A stretch of 64,000 bases of DNA from Taudactylus pleione. Its lineage: Eukaryota > Chordata > Amphibia > Anura > Myobatrachidae. Position numbers and translations under genes: made by a program. Below are positions 32,761-44,851 of this stretch, one piece after another (the stretch's first letter is position 1; each line of letters begins with the position of its first letter). The notes beneath the pieces are model-generated. The model was not told the DNA's origin, searched no databases, and was given only the letters and a program-made list of their open reading frames with translations. The stretch lies in the NCBI GenBank assembly GCA_031769625.1, contig JAUIMM010001586.1, positions 906,501-970,500 of the forward strand, in the 5' to 3' direction.

Positions 32761-32922
32761 GGGGTAGATGTACTAATCCTTGGGGAGAGATAAAGTGGAG
32801 AGAGATAAAGTACCAACCAATCAGTTCCTAACTGTAATTTTTCAAACACAGCCTGTAACATGGCAGTTAGGATCTGATTGGCTAGTACTTTATCTCTCTC
32901 CAGGGATTAGTACATCACCCCC
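32761..32922. mobile_element. 162-bp palindromic MITE
   Basis: GGGGTAGATGTACTAATCC and GGATTAGTACATCACCCCC bound it; inner AGAGATAAAGTACCAACCAA and its near-complement pair. Related to the 11483 MITE. Confidence 0.8.
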
Positions 32923-34236
32923 AGAGACACTTGTCCTTCTAGGTTAGAAGCTTATGCAACTAATTTTTGTACTTTGCTCATCAAGGTTTCTCTCAGGAGT
33001 CCTCTTAGGATGCTATCTTTCCAGTGTATCTCCTCAATGATGGGCCATGTACCCAAATGCAATAAAAATGCAAGGGTAAAATGTCAGAAGACAAATAGCA
33101 GAAATGACTTCCTACCAGACAACAGATGGAATAAAGCTCATATCCATAAATGTAAATGTAGCAGAAATTACTAATGTCCCCTCCTATACATAAAATATAC
33201 TGTAATAGTTTTAATTAATGTGCCTGTTATGGATATATTTGTCATACAGTTTTTTTTATTATATAGAGTTACAGTATGACGGACAACATAGTCGTGTTTG
33301 TTTTTTTAATATGTTTAATTAATGAATTGTATTTGTCTGCCGTCTCCATTATTGATGGTCTCCATGGAGACTAGGGATTATACGTAAGGGCTGATAAAAT
33401 CAGAGCCTTTGATAATTAATTTATAACAATACCTCAGCCCCACACCGCTACCGATGCAGCTGGGTAGAACTCATTCACCAGGGACATATTAACACCCGAG
33501 GGTGCCAGTGTGTAGTGGGCCCCCCAAAAGCCCTGCATCTTACTTGCCCCAGCAAGCGGGGTCCCCCCTCCTCCTCCACGGCATCATCTTCCCAGTTATA
33601 TTTGGCAAGATGGCGCATGCACACAAGAGGTCAAAGGCTATGGCACAGTACCAGCGCCATCTTCCCAAAGATGTTGCTAGGCAGATGGCACAGCAGAGGA
33701 GGAGGGACCCAAATTCCGGAGCAAAGTAAGTATACTTTGGGTGCAGGGTGTGCTTCACAGAATGCACAGTACCTATCTGAGGTTTTTGACCGCTATTTGC
33801 GGCGTATCATCTCGAAGTGCTACTTGTCGGGATCGCAGAGGGGGCCGCCTGCTGATACAGTGTTTCAGTGCAGGTCGATCCAATAGTGATCTACCTAACA
33901 CGATTTTTCCCCAAAAGGGGATGTCTTCTGACGAAGTCCCCTTTTGGGGAATAAATGCGAGACGCTGCATATATAGCGGTCAAAACAGCGGAGGATTCGG
34001 CAGCTAACACTGGCCCTGAGCAACAATCTCTCCCCGCTGCCATCTGCTATTGTGCTTCTGGGAGCCGATATATCAGTGCCGCAGACGTGACGCCACATGT
34101 AACAGCTGCGGCAAATGAAGGCAGCGGAGGACTCTTGGGCCCAGCCCCCTAAGTGTAGGACATAGGGCAGTGTCTGAAGTAAACCGCATTGGTGGTCATT
34201 TGTTTATACCTGTGCTATACAGTATGCATAATACAC
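32923..34236. other. Non-coding region with a strong hairpin
   Basis: No gene. 33907-33952 has a 15-bp stem (TTCCCCAAAAGGGGA and complement). It lies inside a larger inverted layout in which GACCGCTATTTGC (33789) faces a TATATAGCGGTC segment (33970), so this is probably another MITE at about 33785-34000. 33480-33500 has a CAGGGACATATTAAC hAT-like start without an identified partner. Confidence 0.45.
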
Positions 34237-34239
34237 TAA

Positions 34240-34760
34240 GGGGCCCATTTATCATCGATCGCTTTTGCAAAGGGATCAGGGCATGCCAGTAACGCCCCTG
34301 AATGCTTTGCAAAAAAGCGATCTCTTCGGCCGGATGCATCATCCGGGACATGGACTCTGAAAGGAGCCCGTCCCTCCGATGTCTCCAGAGAGTGGGCGGT
34401 CACTACTGGATGGGGTGGACTGCACATCCGCCATAGCCATGGAGGGTTCTGGCTGATCCCTCCGCTGGCTAATAGTGCACAGTGTAGCCCATAGGCTACA
34501 GCGGGTAATGTCATGTTCAGATGTCGTTACCTGCGGGGGCCAATATCAGGAATGCATCGCATTCCGGATATTGGTACATTTGGCAGCATCGCATCCGCCA
34601 TAGAAACCTACGGGAGAGGCGGCTGCCAGCGGTAATGGAGGGATCACCTGCTGTGGTCCCTCCTTCATACATCCGGGGGATACTTAGTATTTGAAGTAAA
34701 CCCCCAAAAATAGGTGTTTTCAGGGATTTTACCTCAAATACATTTTGATAAATGGGCCCC
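34240..34760. mobile_element. 521-bp MITE with TAA duplication
   Basis: The ends GGGGCCCATTTATCA and TGATAAATGGGCCCC are perfect inverted repeats. TAA flanks both sides (34237-34239, 34761-34763). Harbinger-type. The same terminus family bounds 37842-38330. Confidence 0.92.
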
Positions 34761-35543
34761 TAACACTAACTAGTGGACATGAGAAGGTGATGAGGTGAGA
34801 TCACTTATATTCTCTCTACAGCTGGACCCGGCTGTTTGTTATAGTATAAGTTCTGCGTTCTGTATCATGCTGGGATTTCAAGACACTTGTAACCATTTTC
34901 CTTTCCTCAAGGATTGTGTTAATTGGCTGATACAGTTTTTCAATCTTCATTATGGTACTTGAACCTTTTATTGGGATGAATTACTGTTATTAAGTAATTT
35001 TATTGGCCTACACGACAAAGTGGACCAGTTGCATCTTCTCCTCCATTGTTATTAAAGTTATTGTCCCACTTAGACATTGGAGCTAATGCGTTTGCAGCTG
35101 CAATTTCATACAGAACGCAGAGACAACATGCTAATAACCCAAAGATCCCCTGATCATAAGGACGCCCAACGCTGCCTTCTTATCTGCGTACATATCAGTA
35201 ACATTAACGCACATCGAGCGGCCATCTTGTCCTTGCAGGAAGGTCTGACCAGCCTCAAACTCGGCAGCTCGCCTGACAGGCAGAGGGTTCTCACGCTGTG
35301 TATGCAATCGCAGCGGCTAATTTATGCACACCCATGAAACTGTGTTCAGACGTACAGACGCCTGCTTTTTCTGACCACCCTCAAACGCTATCAGCCTGTT
35401 GCTCACTTTGCAATGGATTCTTCTGTGCGTCTGCAATGCGATGGCCGCGCACACGCAGTGCTGCTTATACGCATGTGCAAAGGCAACAATCGCTCTATCG
35501 GCGTAAAAATCACCATTGAGTCCATCTCTAAATCAGGCCCTTT
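34761..35543. other. Non-coding; probable MITE remnant at its end
   Basis: No gene. 35068-35540 ends AAATCAGGCCC and is rich in GCGCATGC/TGCATG motifs like the neighbouring Harbinger MITEs, so it is probably another member lying directly against the next one. Its left end is unclear. Confidence 0.45.
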
Positions 35544-36154
35544 GGGCCTGATTCAGACCCGTTAGCTAAGCTGCAAATGCACGCTATGGGCGATTATCGC
35601 ACGTTTGCGCATGCATATGTGTCAAAGTATGCATGCACGAACCAGTCACTGCGTCTGGGAATCGTGCGCTCATAGTACATAGACTGGATGCTATTTTGAG
35701 TGACAGATAGCACCGTTTGTGGGTGGTAACAGGGGAAGGTGCTTGGGAATGGGGGAGTGGTGGTGTGAACGCAGGCGTGTCTGGTCATTAAAACTGAGTT
35801 TTATGGGTGTGCATTATTAGCATGGCAGCGTCATTGTACACGTCACTTGGTTGTATTTTAGCCTGCAGTGATCCCACTGCTTGCAGCGGAGTAGGGTCTA
35901 CCTCAAGCGCTGCGTGCAGCTCCGATGGCTCTCAATGGTTCCGATTAATCATACACTTCCTGGAGATGACGTGTACTAAGAAAGATAGGTGGGCGTCTTT
36001 ATACTGGTGTGCATTCGCTCTGCCATCGCTCTCTAAGGCTCTCTAAGGCATAGAGGGCGTCCTTCCACCAGACAGTGCAATCGCGCCATTTGCATACCCG
36101 GCCCCTTTTAGCTGCTTGAGAGCGCAGCTTAGCGTCCGGGTCTGAATGAGCTCC
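35544..36154. mobile_element. 611-bp Harbinger MITE with TTT duplication
   Basis: The ends GGGCCTGATTCAGACCC and the complement of GGAGCTCATTCAGACCC. TTT flanks both sides (35541-35543, 36155-36157), the same target as the autonomous Harbinger at 1650. Same family as 29479, inverted. Confidence 0.9.
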
Positions 36155-36523
36155 TTTGTTCGAAGTGAACTTGTATTAGTCAAGTGGTTTCACTAATCTC
36201 CTGGCCGTCCTTTCTTCCACCACCAGAACTATTTTATTTAAATACAGTAGCGCTGACCAATTTTTTACACCACAATTGTTTCTTGTCTTTTTTTATATTA
36301 TAGAATACTAAGGTCTTATGGTTGTTTATTATGCATTTTGGACAACAGCTGTACTCAGGGCGTTTAATTGAAGACTATACAGAAAATGGTTCTCTGATGC
36401 TGACTTACAAGTAATGAAGTCTAGAGTAATACGAATTCACAGATATTATATAAATTAGCCTAAATATCACAGTTATGGAATGACGGTACAAATCCAATTA
36501 CTTCTATATGAGCTGAAATCACA
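36155..36523. other. Non-coding AT-rich spacer
   Basis: No gene recognised. Confidence 0.4.
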
Positions 36524-36525
36524 GA

Positions 36526-36957
36526 GGGTCTCATTCAGAGCCGCTCGTAAGCGGCCGTTCGCTCGTTCCGAGCGATGTTCGCACATCTGCGCATGCGTAC
36601 GGTTTGTAATACGCATGCGTGAACCAGTCAGTGCGGCCAAAAAACGTTTGTTCGCTATATAGCGAATGCCTGCTATTTTGAGTGCCTAAATTATTCACAG
36701 CGAACCCATACGAGTACTCATAGCGTGCAGGAAGTTTAGCAACTTCTGCGGCAGGTCATGTCAACCATTAGTGTGCGTGCAGCTCCGATGTTAACGATGA
36801 TTTTGCACATTAGTACAGATGTGAGAAGAGGGTAAGGGGGGGCGGCATTATGTATTGCTGGGCGTATGCATCTTTTGTTGCGACGGCAGTGCGAATGCAT
36901 TCATTAGCATATTTTTGCGTGTGCGAACGCAGCATTGTGAACCAACCTGAATCAAGC
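36526..36957. mobile_element. Harbinger MITE, about 430 bp
   Basis: The left end GGGTCTCATTCAGAGCCGC and (complement) right end GGGCTTGATTCAGGTTGG are inverted with several mismatches. The interior is rich in CGTTCGC/GCGAAC as in the 63752 copy. The target duplication is unclear. Confidence 0.65.
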
Positions 36958-36984
36958 CCTCAGACAGCAAACAGTGCTGACAGT

Positions 36985-37578
36985 CAGGGCCATAACTAGA
37001 GTGGTGCGACATGTGCCACGGCACAGGGCACTGCAGTCGCTGTTCGGAAGGCCTGTGCTTATAATCATTCTCACTTGTAGCTTCCTCTTCTTTGATATCC
37101 CCGGCATCTCCTGGCCACCCCTATCTCCTCCCTGGTTGACTCCTCCTCCATCTGTCCACCTCCCCAAGCACATTCAGTCACATCCTTCTTTATTTAACAC
37201 ACACATTTCAAAATACTGTCATGCCCGGGACTCGAACCCATCACCTCTCACATGGCAATCAGACACCTTACACATGGAGAAAAGGAAGCCTGCAAATTCC
37301 AACTACTGTATATGAGACACAATATCATTTTATAAAAAATAATCAGCATTGCAGCTTAACAGATCTAAGTACTACGATCTGCAGAAGTATCGTGTATCAA
37401 AGGGATCGGTACCCCTTCATCATCATATACGGGACAAATCAGATTTGTCATACCCCTTCCACAGGTGGTTATGCACCTTTTTTGGATGAGCGCCTCTTTG
37501 AAAACATGGGGTGCGGGGGGCGGCGGGCACCAATCCTCTTTCTGGCCCTGGGCAACAAAAAATTTAGTTACGGCTCTG
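36985..37578. mobile_element. 594-bp hAT non-autonomous element
   Basis: The ends CAGGGCCATAACTAGAG and the complement of CAGAGCCGTAACTAAAT. A perfect 8-bp duplication CTGACAGT flanks it (36977-36984, 37579-37586). It contains a tRNA-like segment. Confidence 0.92.
37165..37320 (-). mobile_element. Possible tRNA-derived SINE inside the hAT element
   Basis: On the minus strand GGTTCGAGTCCCGGGCATGA (37242-37223) matches a Pol III B box in a T-arm-like context, and TTAAATAAAG lies downstream. An A box is not clear. Confidence 0.35.
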
Positions 37579-37841
37579 CTGACAGTATCGGTAGTGACTA
37601 GGCATGAATGTAGCTCCCTACAGGTGATCACCTGAGCTTCCATGCATGACAGAAAAGCTGACAGCACATACCGGCAGTGACCAGGCAGCACCCCGCGAAT
37701 GCAACTCTCCTAGAAGAAGCAAGAAGGAGGGAATAACAGAGCTCCCACATATGACAGTAGAGAACCCACTTCTTTGTGGAACACATGGCAGTACAGTCAC
37801 TTGGACCTGGAATCAGGGAGGAGGTCTGCATCCAAGACTGA

Positions 37842-38330
37842 GGGACCCATTTATCCATAATCACATACACAATGCGATCTGGGCGTGATATAAGCACCCA
37901 CGATTGCATTGCAGTATGCGATCATATGAGCCAATGAAATACAGAGCACCCGCAGGGACAGGCCCTTCCGAATGGAGCCCGTCTCTGCGATGTGCTTGGA
38001 GCAAAGTGACTGCGTCAGTGGTCTCTTCGCTCCAGTGCCGGGACTCTATCTGGGATGCGGTTTACAGGCCACGCATGTACCGCTTCCACTGAACCCCTCT
38101 CCCGGTAATTTTTGTGATCTGCAGCCCATAGGCTACAGCAGGACACAACGCCATCTTTGCATTTCAGAGCTTGGTGAATCCGACAGCATCGCATTCTCCA
38201 TAGGAACTGCTGTTGGAAATGGAGGGCCTGCAGCAGATATCTCCAATACATCTGGGACATACTAATTATTTGTGGTTAGCACCCGAAAAAACATGAATAT
38301 GCTGCAAATAGTACATGATAAATGGGCCCC
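37842..38330. mobile_element. 489-bp MITE with TGA flanks
   Basis: The ends GGGACCCATTTATC and GATAAATGGGCCCC are inverted; TGA lies on both sides (37839-37841, 38331-38333). Same terminus family as 34240. Confidence 0.85.
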
Positions 38331-38515
38331 TGAGTCTGCACATCCAAGGGTATACTAAGGCGGAATCTACAGTCAAATACCTGCATTTACCAACTGCCTC
38401 CAATACCCTGTACCGGAGCATCAACAGTACGGAATGGGATTGAAATGCCGGTTCAAATCCCAACAGCGGCTGCCCGACAGGGTGAAAATTCTGTCAGAGG
38501 CAGGTAAGTATGCTA
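38331..38515. other. Non-coding flank of the telomere-like repeat
   Basis: A B-box-like GGTTCAAATCCC at 38451 is noted without other tRNA features. Confidence 0.35.
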
Positions 38516-38790
38516 ACATCTCCCTGCCCTCCCCCTAACCCTAACTTTCACTTAGTGGGCCTAACGCTAACCTCCACCCTAGTGCCTAACCCTAACCTCG
38601 CCCCAGGGGTGTCTAACCCTAACCCACCCCTACCGCTGCCTAAACCTAACCCTCCAGGGGGGATGCCTAACCCTAACCTCTGCCTGGGGGTGCCTAACCC
38701 TAACCCTACCCCCTAGGGGTGCCGAACCCTAACCTCCCCCCAAAAAAACAAACGCTAACCCCGCTAACAGCCCTAAACCCCACCCTCACC
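38516..38790. repeat. Degenerate CCCTAA-containing minisatellite
   Basis: Repeated GCCTAACCCTAACCT blocks separated by C-rich spacers of about 15-25 bp. They contain the vertebrate telomere hexamer but are not a pure telomere array. The flanks (AATTCTGTCAGAGGCAGGTAAG left, GTCGGATTATAATAGACATC right) look like repeat ends. Confidence 0.85.
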
Positions 38791-38953
38791 CTCTCATGGC
38801 TAACAGAATGGGCGCCGCGAACTTACCTCTTTCAGACACGCGTCGCCCTGTATTCCGGTGTCGGATTATAATAGACATCGGTATTTCAACACCTATCATC
38901 AATGCCTAGCCGGCATTCTGTCAATATTGTGACTGCTGGTCACAACTACTTCC

Positions 38954-39165
38954 CAACAGTACACATTAACAACAACACAACAGTACACCTTAACCACAAC
39001 ACAACAGTACACCTTAACCACTACACAACAGTACACCTTAACCACAACACAACAGTACACCTTAACCACAACACAACAGTACACCTTAACCACTACACAA
39101 CAGTACACATTAACCACAACACAACAGTACACATTAACCACAACACAACAGTACACCTTAACCAC
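38954..39165. repeat. 24-bp minisatellite, about 9 units
   Basis: Units built on AACACAACAGTACACCTTAA, differing at CTT/ATT and AAC/TAC positions. 24 being a multiple of 3, it gives repetitive frames on both strands that are not genes. Confidence 0.95.
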
Positions 39166-39617
39166 AGGTGGAATTGGACCCAGACTGCAGAGCGCTGCAT
39201 AAGACACAAAGAGGATCCCTCCCGTAGAAGGTAGATCCCAGAGGCTGCATAGTAGCCAAGGAGGGGGACGTACAACAAAGGCCACAGGACCAGATATGTA
39301 TGGATGATACTCCCTAAAGGGGTAACCTACACCCTTACCATATTATCCTATACTACATCTATCCCATACAACCTAAGTTTGTCCAAAGGGTTTGAAACAC
39401 TGGACATTGTCCTACCCAAACAGATTCAACCCGCAGACAGCACTGACTCATATTTAAATAAAATCTTTTAAACATATTTGGTACTCTATAATACACTACG
39501 CTCCCTAGGGATAAACATATTAATTATACCACAGATACCACATCACTGACAACTCATAAACAACTGGCCAATCACATCACAAACAAGATGTGGCGTTCCA
39601 GAATTAACGGATATATA
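39166..39617. other. Non-coding, nothing recognised
   Basis: No gene or clear repeat. Confidence 0.4.
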
Positions 39618-39757
39618 GGGGCCTATTTACTAAGCCGTGGATGGAGAAAAAGTGGACGGAGATAGAGTACCAACCAACCAGCTACTAAACGTCATTTTTC
39701 AAGCATAGCCTGTGACATGGCAGTTAGGAGCTGATTGGCTGGTACTTTATCTCCGTG
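39618..39757. mobile_element. Truncated palindromic MITE
   Basis: Starts GGGGCCTATTTACTAAGCC, related to 11483. The right arm stops at CTCCGTG, where the TATG repeat begins. Confidence 0.7.
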
Positions 39758-39761
39758 TGTG

Positions 39762-39792
<31 letters not shown>

Positions 39793-39999
39793 TGTATATA
39801 TATATATACATATACATATATATATATCACACATACATAACAAGACTTTTTGGTGCCCTGTGCCAGAGAGCATTGGCGCCACCCCCATTTTTAAATAGGG
39901 ACATAAGCACCTGAAAAAGGGCCATAGTCTCATGGGGAAGAGATAGGGGTACTCCTGGGGCAGCCAGGAGATGCTGGGGAAGCTACAAATGAGAATGAC

Positions 40000-40051
<52 letters not shown>
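39758..40051. repeat. Microsatellites and left flank of hAT copy A (duplicated at 57332)
   Basis: (TATG)n and (TA)n runs (39762-39828), a 170-bp unique piece (TCACACATACATAACAAGAC through GAATGACAGA), then (TA)n to 40050. The segment from about 39796 recurs almost unchanged at 57332-57571, before copy E. Confidence 0.92.
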
Positions 40052-40054
<3 letters not shown>

Positions 40055-40212
40055 GGGTGAGCGGTTTAGGATTTCTGAAATCCGAACCCCCCCGAGCCCC
40101 CCACGATCCGAGGCAGATCCGAGTCAGGCTCAACTTTTCCCGCCTGACTCGGATCTGAAATCGAGGCAAAACGTCATCATCCCGCCTTACGAGTCTCGTG
40201 GGTTTTGGATCC

Positions 40213-40220
40213 TATATAAG
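40213..40220 (+). promoter_or_regulatory. TATA box of hAT copy A
   Basis: TATATAAG lies about 160 bp from the 5' terminus. The identical site is at 57733-57740 in copy E; copies B-D lack it because their 5' ends are missing. Confidence 0.6.
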
Positions 40221-40603
40221 GTACCCGCGTCAGCGCCATTTTCTCACTCGGCTGTGGACAGTGAAGAGGGAGGCTGGGAGTTAGGGCTGGCTGGGCTGTG
40301 TAGTGTAGTGTAGTGTAGTGTAGTGCAGAGTAGTGTTGTGCTGTGCTGTGCTGTGCTGCGCTGTGCTGCTGTTGTCCACTACTTCAAAGTCCATAGGGGC
40401 TGGCTGTGTTGTGCTGTGCTGCTGTTGTTAATAGGGGCTGTGTCCACTACTTCAAAGTCCATAGGGGCTGGCTGGACTGTGTTGTGCAGTCAGTTCTCCA
40501 AAGTCCTGTGCAGTGTCCCAGTCCTAAAGGGGTGCTGTAGTGTTGTCCAGGGGGTGCTCTGTCCATCAGGGGTGCTCCCCCCAAGTGCTAAAAAAATAAT
40601 ATT

Positions 40604-41600
40604 TTTTGTGTGTTTGTGAATTGTGTGCGCAGTAGCCGCACGTGCATCAACAAAGTAGTGCCAAGCGTGCGCCTGTGTCATAAGTAAAGGGCCGGCTGGC
40701 TTGACCGTTAAAGGGTGCTGTAACTCCCAAAGTACACTCCAGTCCAAACCAAAAAAAAATTATTTTCTGTGTTTGTGAATTGTGTGCGCAGTAGCCGCAC
40801 GTGCATCAACAAAGTAGTGCCAAGCGTGCGCCTGTGTCATAAGTAAAGGGCCGGCTGGCTTGACCATTAAAGGGGGCTGTAACCCCCAAAGTACACTCCA
40901 GTCCAAACCAAAAAAAAAATTATTTTCTGTGTTTGTGAATTGTGTGCGCAGTAGCCGCACGTGCATCAACAAAGTAGTGCCAAGCGTGCGCCTGTGTCAT
41001 AAGTAAAGGGCCGGCTGGCTCGACCGTTAAAGGGTGCTGTAACCCCCAAAGTACACTCCAGTCCAAACCAAAAAAAAAAATATTTTCTGTGTTTGTGAAT
41101 TGTGTGCGCAGTAGCCGCACGTGCATCAACAAAGTAGTGCCAAGCGTGCGCCTGTGTGATAAGTAAAGGGCCGGCTGGCTTGACCGTTAAAGGGTGCTGT
41201 AACCCCCAAAGTACACTCCAAACCAAATAAAAAAATATTCTCTGTGTTTGTGAATTGTGTGCGCAGTAGCCGCATGTGCATCAACAAAGTAGTGCCAAAC
41301 GTGCGCCTGTGTCATAAGTAAAGGGCCGGCTGGCTTGACCGATAAAGGGTCTGTAACCCCCAAAGTACACTCCAAACCAAATAAAAAAATATTTTCTGTG
41401 TTTGTGAATTGTGTGCGCAGTAGCCGCACGTGCATCAAAAAAGGAGCAGCGCCAAGCGTGCGTCTGTGTCCCATAAGTAAAGGGCCGTCTGGCTCATTTC
41501 TTAAAGGGTGGTGTAACCCACAAAGTGCACTACTCTCCAGCAAAAATAAAAAAATATTTTCTGTGTTTGTGTGCGCCTTAGCCGCACGTATATATCAAAT
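40604..41600. repeat. 5'-UTR tandem repeat of hAT copy A, about 6 units of 154-160 bp
   Basis: Each unit carries TGTGTGCGCAGTAGCCGCAC, GTGCATCAACAAAGTAGTGC and CATAAGTAAAGGGCCGGCTG. The marker C in CACGTGCATC is at 40641, 40800, 40960, 41120, 41275 and 41429. Confidence 0.95.
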
Positions 41601-41613
41601 CGATATAACATAA

Positions 41614-44600
41614 ATGGAGGACCAAGCTTTCTCCGATAAAAATAAAATAGAGAAAGATCAAGAACCACTTCCTCCTAGTGCTGAAGCTGCTCCCACTAGT
41701 CATGACATAGACGATAACATGCCATCAACGTCGTCTGCCAAGGCCGATGCCCAATGTCATAGTAGAAGCCACATACAATCCCAAATGACAAAGTTCAGGA
41801 AAATTACCTTAAAAAAAACATTTAAATCATCTGAAGAGAAACGTAAACTTGCCAATATGCCATTTATGACACGGAGTGGCAAGAAACGGCTAAGGTCTTT
41901 CCCTATGACTAGTGTGTGTCATACTAGTATGACTAGTATGTTCATGACTAGTGGTTCAGCTTCACATGATGATGGAAGCCCTCCTCCCGCTAAAAAAATC
42001 AAACGAGTTAAGCTGGCAAAAGCACAGCAAAGAACTGTGCGTTCTAAGAAGATATCACAAATCCCCAAGGAGAGTCCAAGTGTGGTGGTGGTTGCGATGC
42101 CTGACCTTCCCAGCACTGGACGGGAAGAGGTGGCTCTTTCCACCATTTGCACGCCCCCTGCAAGTGCTGAAAGGAGCACCCACAGTCCACTTGCTGATAT
42201 GCAAATTGAAGATGTCACTGTTGAAGTACAACAGGATGAGGATACTGGTGTAGCTGGCGCTGAGGAGGAAGTTGGCGAGGAGGATTCTGATGGTGATGTG
42301 GTTTGTTTAAATCAGGCTCTGGGGGAGACAGTTGTTGTCCGTGGGATGAAAAAGCCCATCACGGTCATGCCTGGGCAGAAGGCCAAACATTCCACCTCTT
42401 TGGTCTGGCAATATTTCTATCCAAATCCGGACAACAACCGTCTTGCCATATGTACCATATGTAAACGTGGAATAAGTAGGGGTAGGGACGTTAACCACCT
42501 AGGAACATCCTCCCTTATTCGGCACCTGCAGCGCGTTCATAATAAGTTACTGTCAAGTTCAGAAACTTTGGCTAAGACCGTAAGCAGTCCAGGGACACCT
42601 AAATCCCGTTGTCCTGTTGTATCCAAGCGCCTGCAAACCACACCGTCAACTCCCTCCTCGTCAATTTCCTCCTTAGTCAGGATCGGAAGTAGTCCTGCAG
42701 GCCATGTCACTGGCATGACTGACTCTCCTATCCGGGATTCCTCTGGAGGATCCTGCATTGCTACGCCTCCTGCTGCTGCTGTTGCTGCTACTGGGAGTCG
42801 TTCATCATCCCAGAGAGGAAGTAGGAACACCACTACTTTTACTAAACAATTGACCCTCCAACAGTCCTTTAAGTACGACAGCAGTCATCCTGAAGCAAAA
42901 CGTATAACTGAGGCCTTGACTGCTATGTTGGTGTTAGACATGCGTCCGGTAGCCGCCATTAGTGCAGTGGGATTTAGACAATTGATGGAGGTAGTGTGTC
43001 CCCGGTTCCAAATCCCATCTAGATTCCACTTCACTAGGCAGGCGATACCGAGACTGTACAGAAACGTCAACAAAAGTGTCCTCAGTGTCCTGAAAAATGC
43101 CGTTGTACCCAATGTCCACTTAACCACGGACATGTGGACAAGTGGAACAGGGCAGACTAAGGACTATATGACTGTGACAGCCCACTGGGTAGATGTATCA
43201 CCTTACGCAGCAACAGCAGCAGCGTCACCAGTAGCAGCATCTCAGAAACACCAGCTCGTTCCAAGGCAGGCTACGCTGTGTATCACCGGTTTCAGTAAGA
43301 GGCACACCGCCGACAACCTCTTAGAGAAACTGAGGGAAATCATCGCCCAGTGGCTTACCCCACTTAGACTCTCCTGGGGATTTGTGATATCTGACAACGC
43401 CACCAATATTGTGCGGGCATTACATCTGGGCAAATTCCAGCACATCCCATGTTTTGCTCACACAATAAACTTGGTGGTGCAGAATTTTCTGAAAAGCGAC
43501 AGGGACGTGCAGGAGACGCTTTGGGTGGCCCGAAAAATTTCTGCCCACTTTCGCCATTCAGCGACTGTGTGCCGAAGACTGGAGCGTAAGCAAACACTCT
43601 TGAACCTGCCCCGCCATCATCTGAAGCAAGAGGTTGTGACACGGTGGAACTCAACCCTCTATATGCTTCAGAGGATGGAGGAGCAGCAAAAGGCCATTCA
43701 AGCCTATACATCCACCTATGACATAGGCAAAGGAGGGGGTATGCATCTGACTCAAGCACAGTGAACAATGATTTCCGTATTGTGCAAGGTTCTCCAGCCC
43801 TTTGAACTTGCCACACGTGAAGTCAGTTCAGACACTGCCAGCTTGAGTCAGGTCATTCCCCTCATCAGGCTTTTGCAGAAGCAGCTGGAGAAAGTGAAGG
43901 AGGAGCTAAGACAGAGCGATTCCACTCGGCATGTGGGACTTGTGGATGAAGCCCTTCTTTTGCTTTGCCAGGATTCCAGGGTGGTCAATCTGTTGAAATC
44001 AGACCACTACATTTTGGCCACCGTGCTCGATCCTAGGTTTAAAGCCTATGTGGTGTCTCTCTTTCCGGCCGACACAAGCCTGCAGAGGTGCAAAGACCTG
44101 CTGGTGAAAACACTGTCAGCTGAAGCGGAACGTGACACGTCAACAGCTCCTTCTTCATTTTCTCCCGCAACTGGGGCTGCCAGGAAAAAACTTAGGTATC
44201 CTAAGCAACCCGCTGGCGGTGATGCAGGGCAGGCAGGACCAAGTTTGGACATCTGGTCCGGACTGAAGGACCTGGCAACAATTTCTGACATGTCTACTGT
44301 CACTGCATATGATACTGTCACCATTGACAGGACGGTGGAGGATTACATCGGTGACAGCATCCAAGTAGGCATGTCAGACAGTCCGTACCTGTACTGGCAG
44401 GAAAAAGAGGCAATTTGGAGGCCCCTGTACAAACTGGCTCTATTTTACCTGAGTTGCCCCCCCTCCAGTGTGTACTCCGAAAGAGTGTTTAGTGCAGCCG
44501 GGAACCTTGTCAGCGAAAGGCGTAGGAGGTTGCTTCCACAAAATGTGGAGAAGTTGATGTTCATAAAAATGAATTATCAACTCTTCCAGGGAGACCAGCC

Positions 44601-44739
44601 TCCAGAACGTACAGAGGGACCTGTGGTGGTGGATTCCAGCGGGGACGAGTTAATACTCTGTGAGGATGAGGATGTACACAACATTGAAGACGGTGAGGAA
44701 TCGGTGGATGAGGATGAGGACGACATCTTGCCTCCGTAG
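41614..44739 (+). pseudogene. hAT transposase, copy A, with one in-frame stop
   Basis: The frame runs from ATG at 41614 to TAG at 44737 (about 1040 codons) but is broken by TGA at 43762-43764, where copy E has TGG. N-terminal basic and acidic low-complexity regions come first. A BED zinc finger follows near residue 265-310 (SLVWQYFYPN, CTICKRG, LIRHLQRVH). The RNase-H-like core has TTDMWTSGTGQTKDY and ISDNATNIVRALH acidic residues and CFAHTINLVVQNFL. The C-terminal dimerisation region has YLSCPPSSVYSERVFSAAGN with the expected glutamate, then ERRRRLLPQNVEKLMF. An in-frame deletion of four residues relative to E lies at about 42870. It resembles ZBED4-like/hAT-Ac proteins. Nuclear cut-and-paste transposase, presumably inactive as written. 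Confidence 0.9.
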
Positions 44740-44795
44740 AGCCAGTTTGTGCAGGGACAGATTAATTGCCAGCTTGTTTTGTGGGTGCCCAAACG

Positions 44796-44851
44796 AACCA
44801 ATCATTTCAGCCACAGTTGTGTGGCAGACCCTGGCGCTGAAATGATTGGTT
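44796..44851. repeat. 3'-UTR hairpin of hAT copy A
   Basis: AACCAATCATTTCAG and its complement form a perfect 15-bp stem, with a smaller CCACA/TGTGG hairpin in the loop. It recurs in B, C, D and (one mismatch) E, so it belongs to the element. Confidence 0.85.

Noticed and set aside
37223..37260. A tRNA gene on the minus strand
   Set aside because: A B-box-like T-arm is present but no acceptor stem, anticodon arm or A box; more likely a SINE remnant.
38899..39285. Antisense frame of repeated VYCCVVV motifs
   Set aside because: Product of the 24-bp minisatellite.
43364..43816. Antisense 150-codon frame in hAT copy A (and 60737-61189 in E)
   Set aside because: Shadow of the transposase coding strand.
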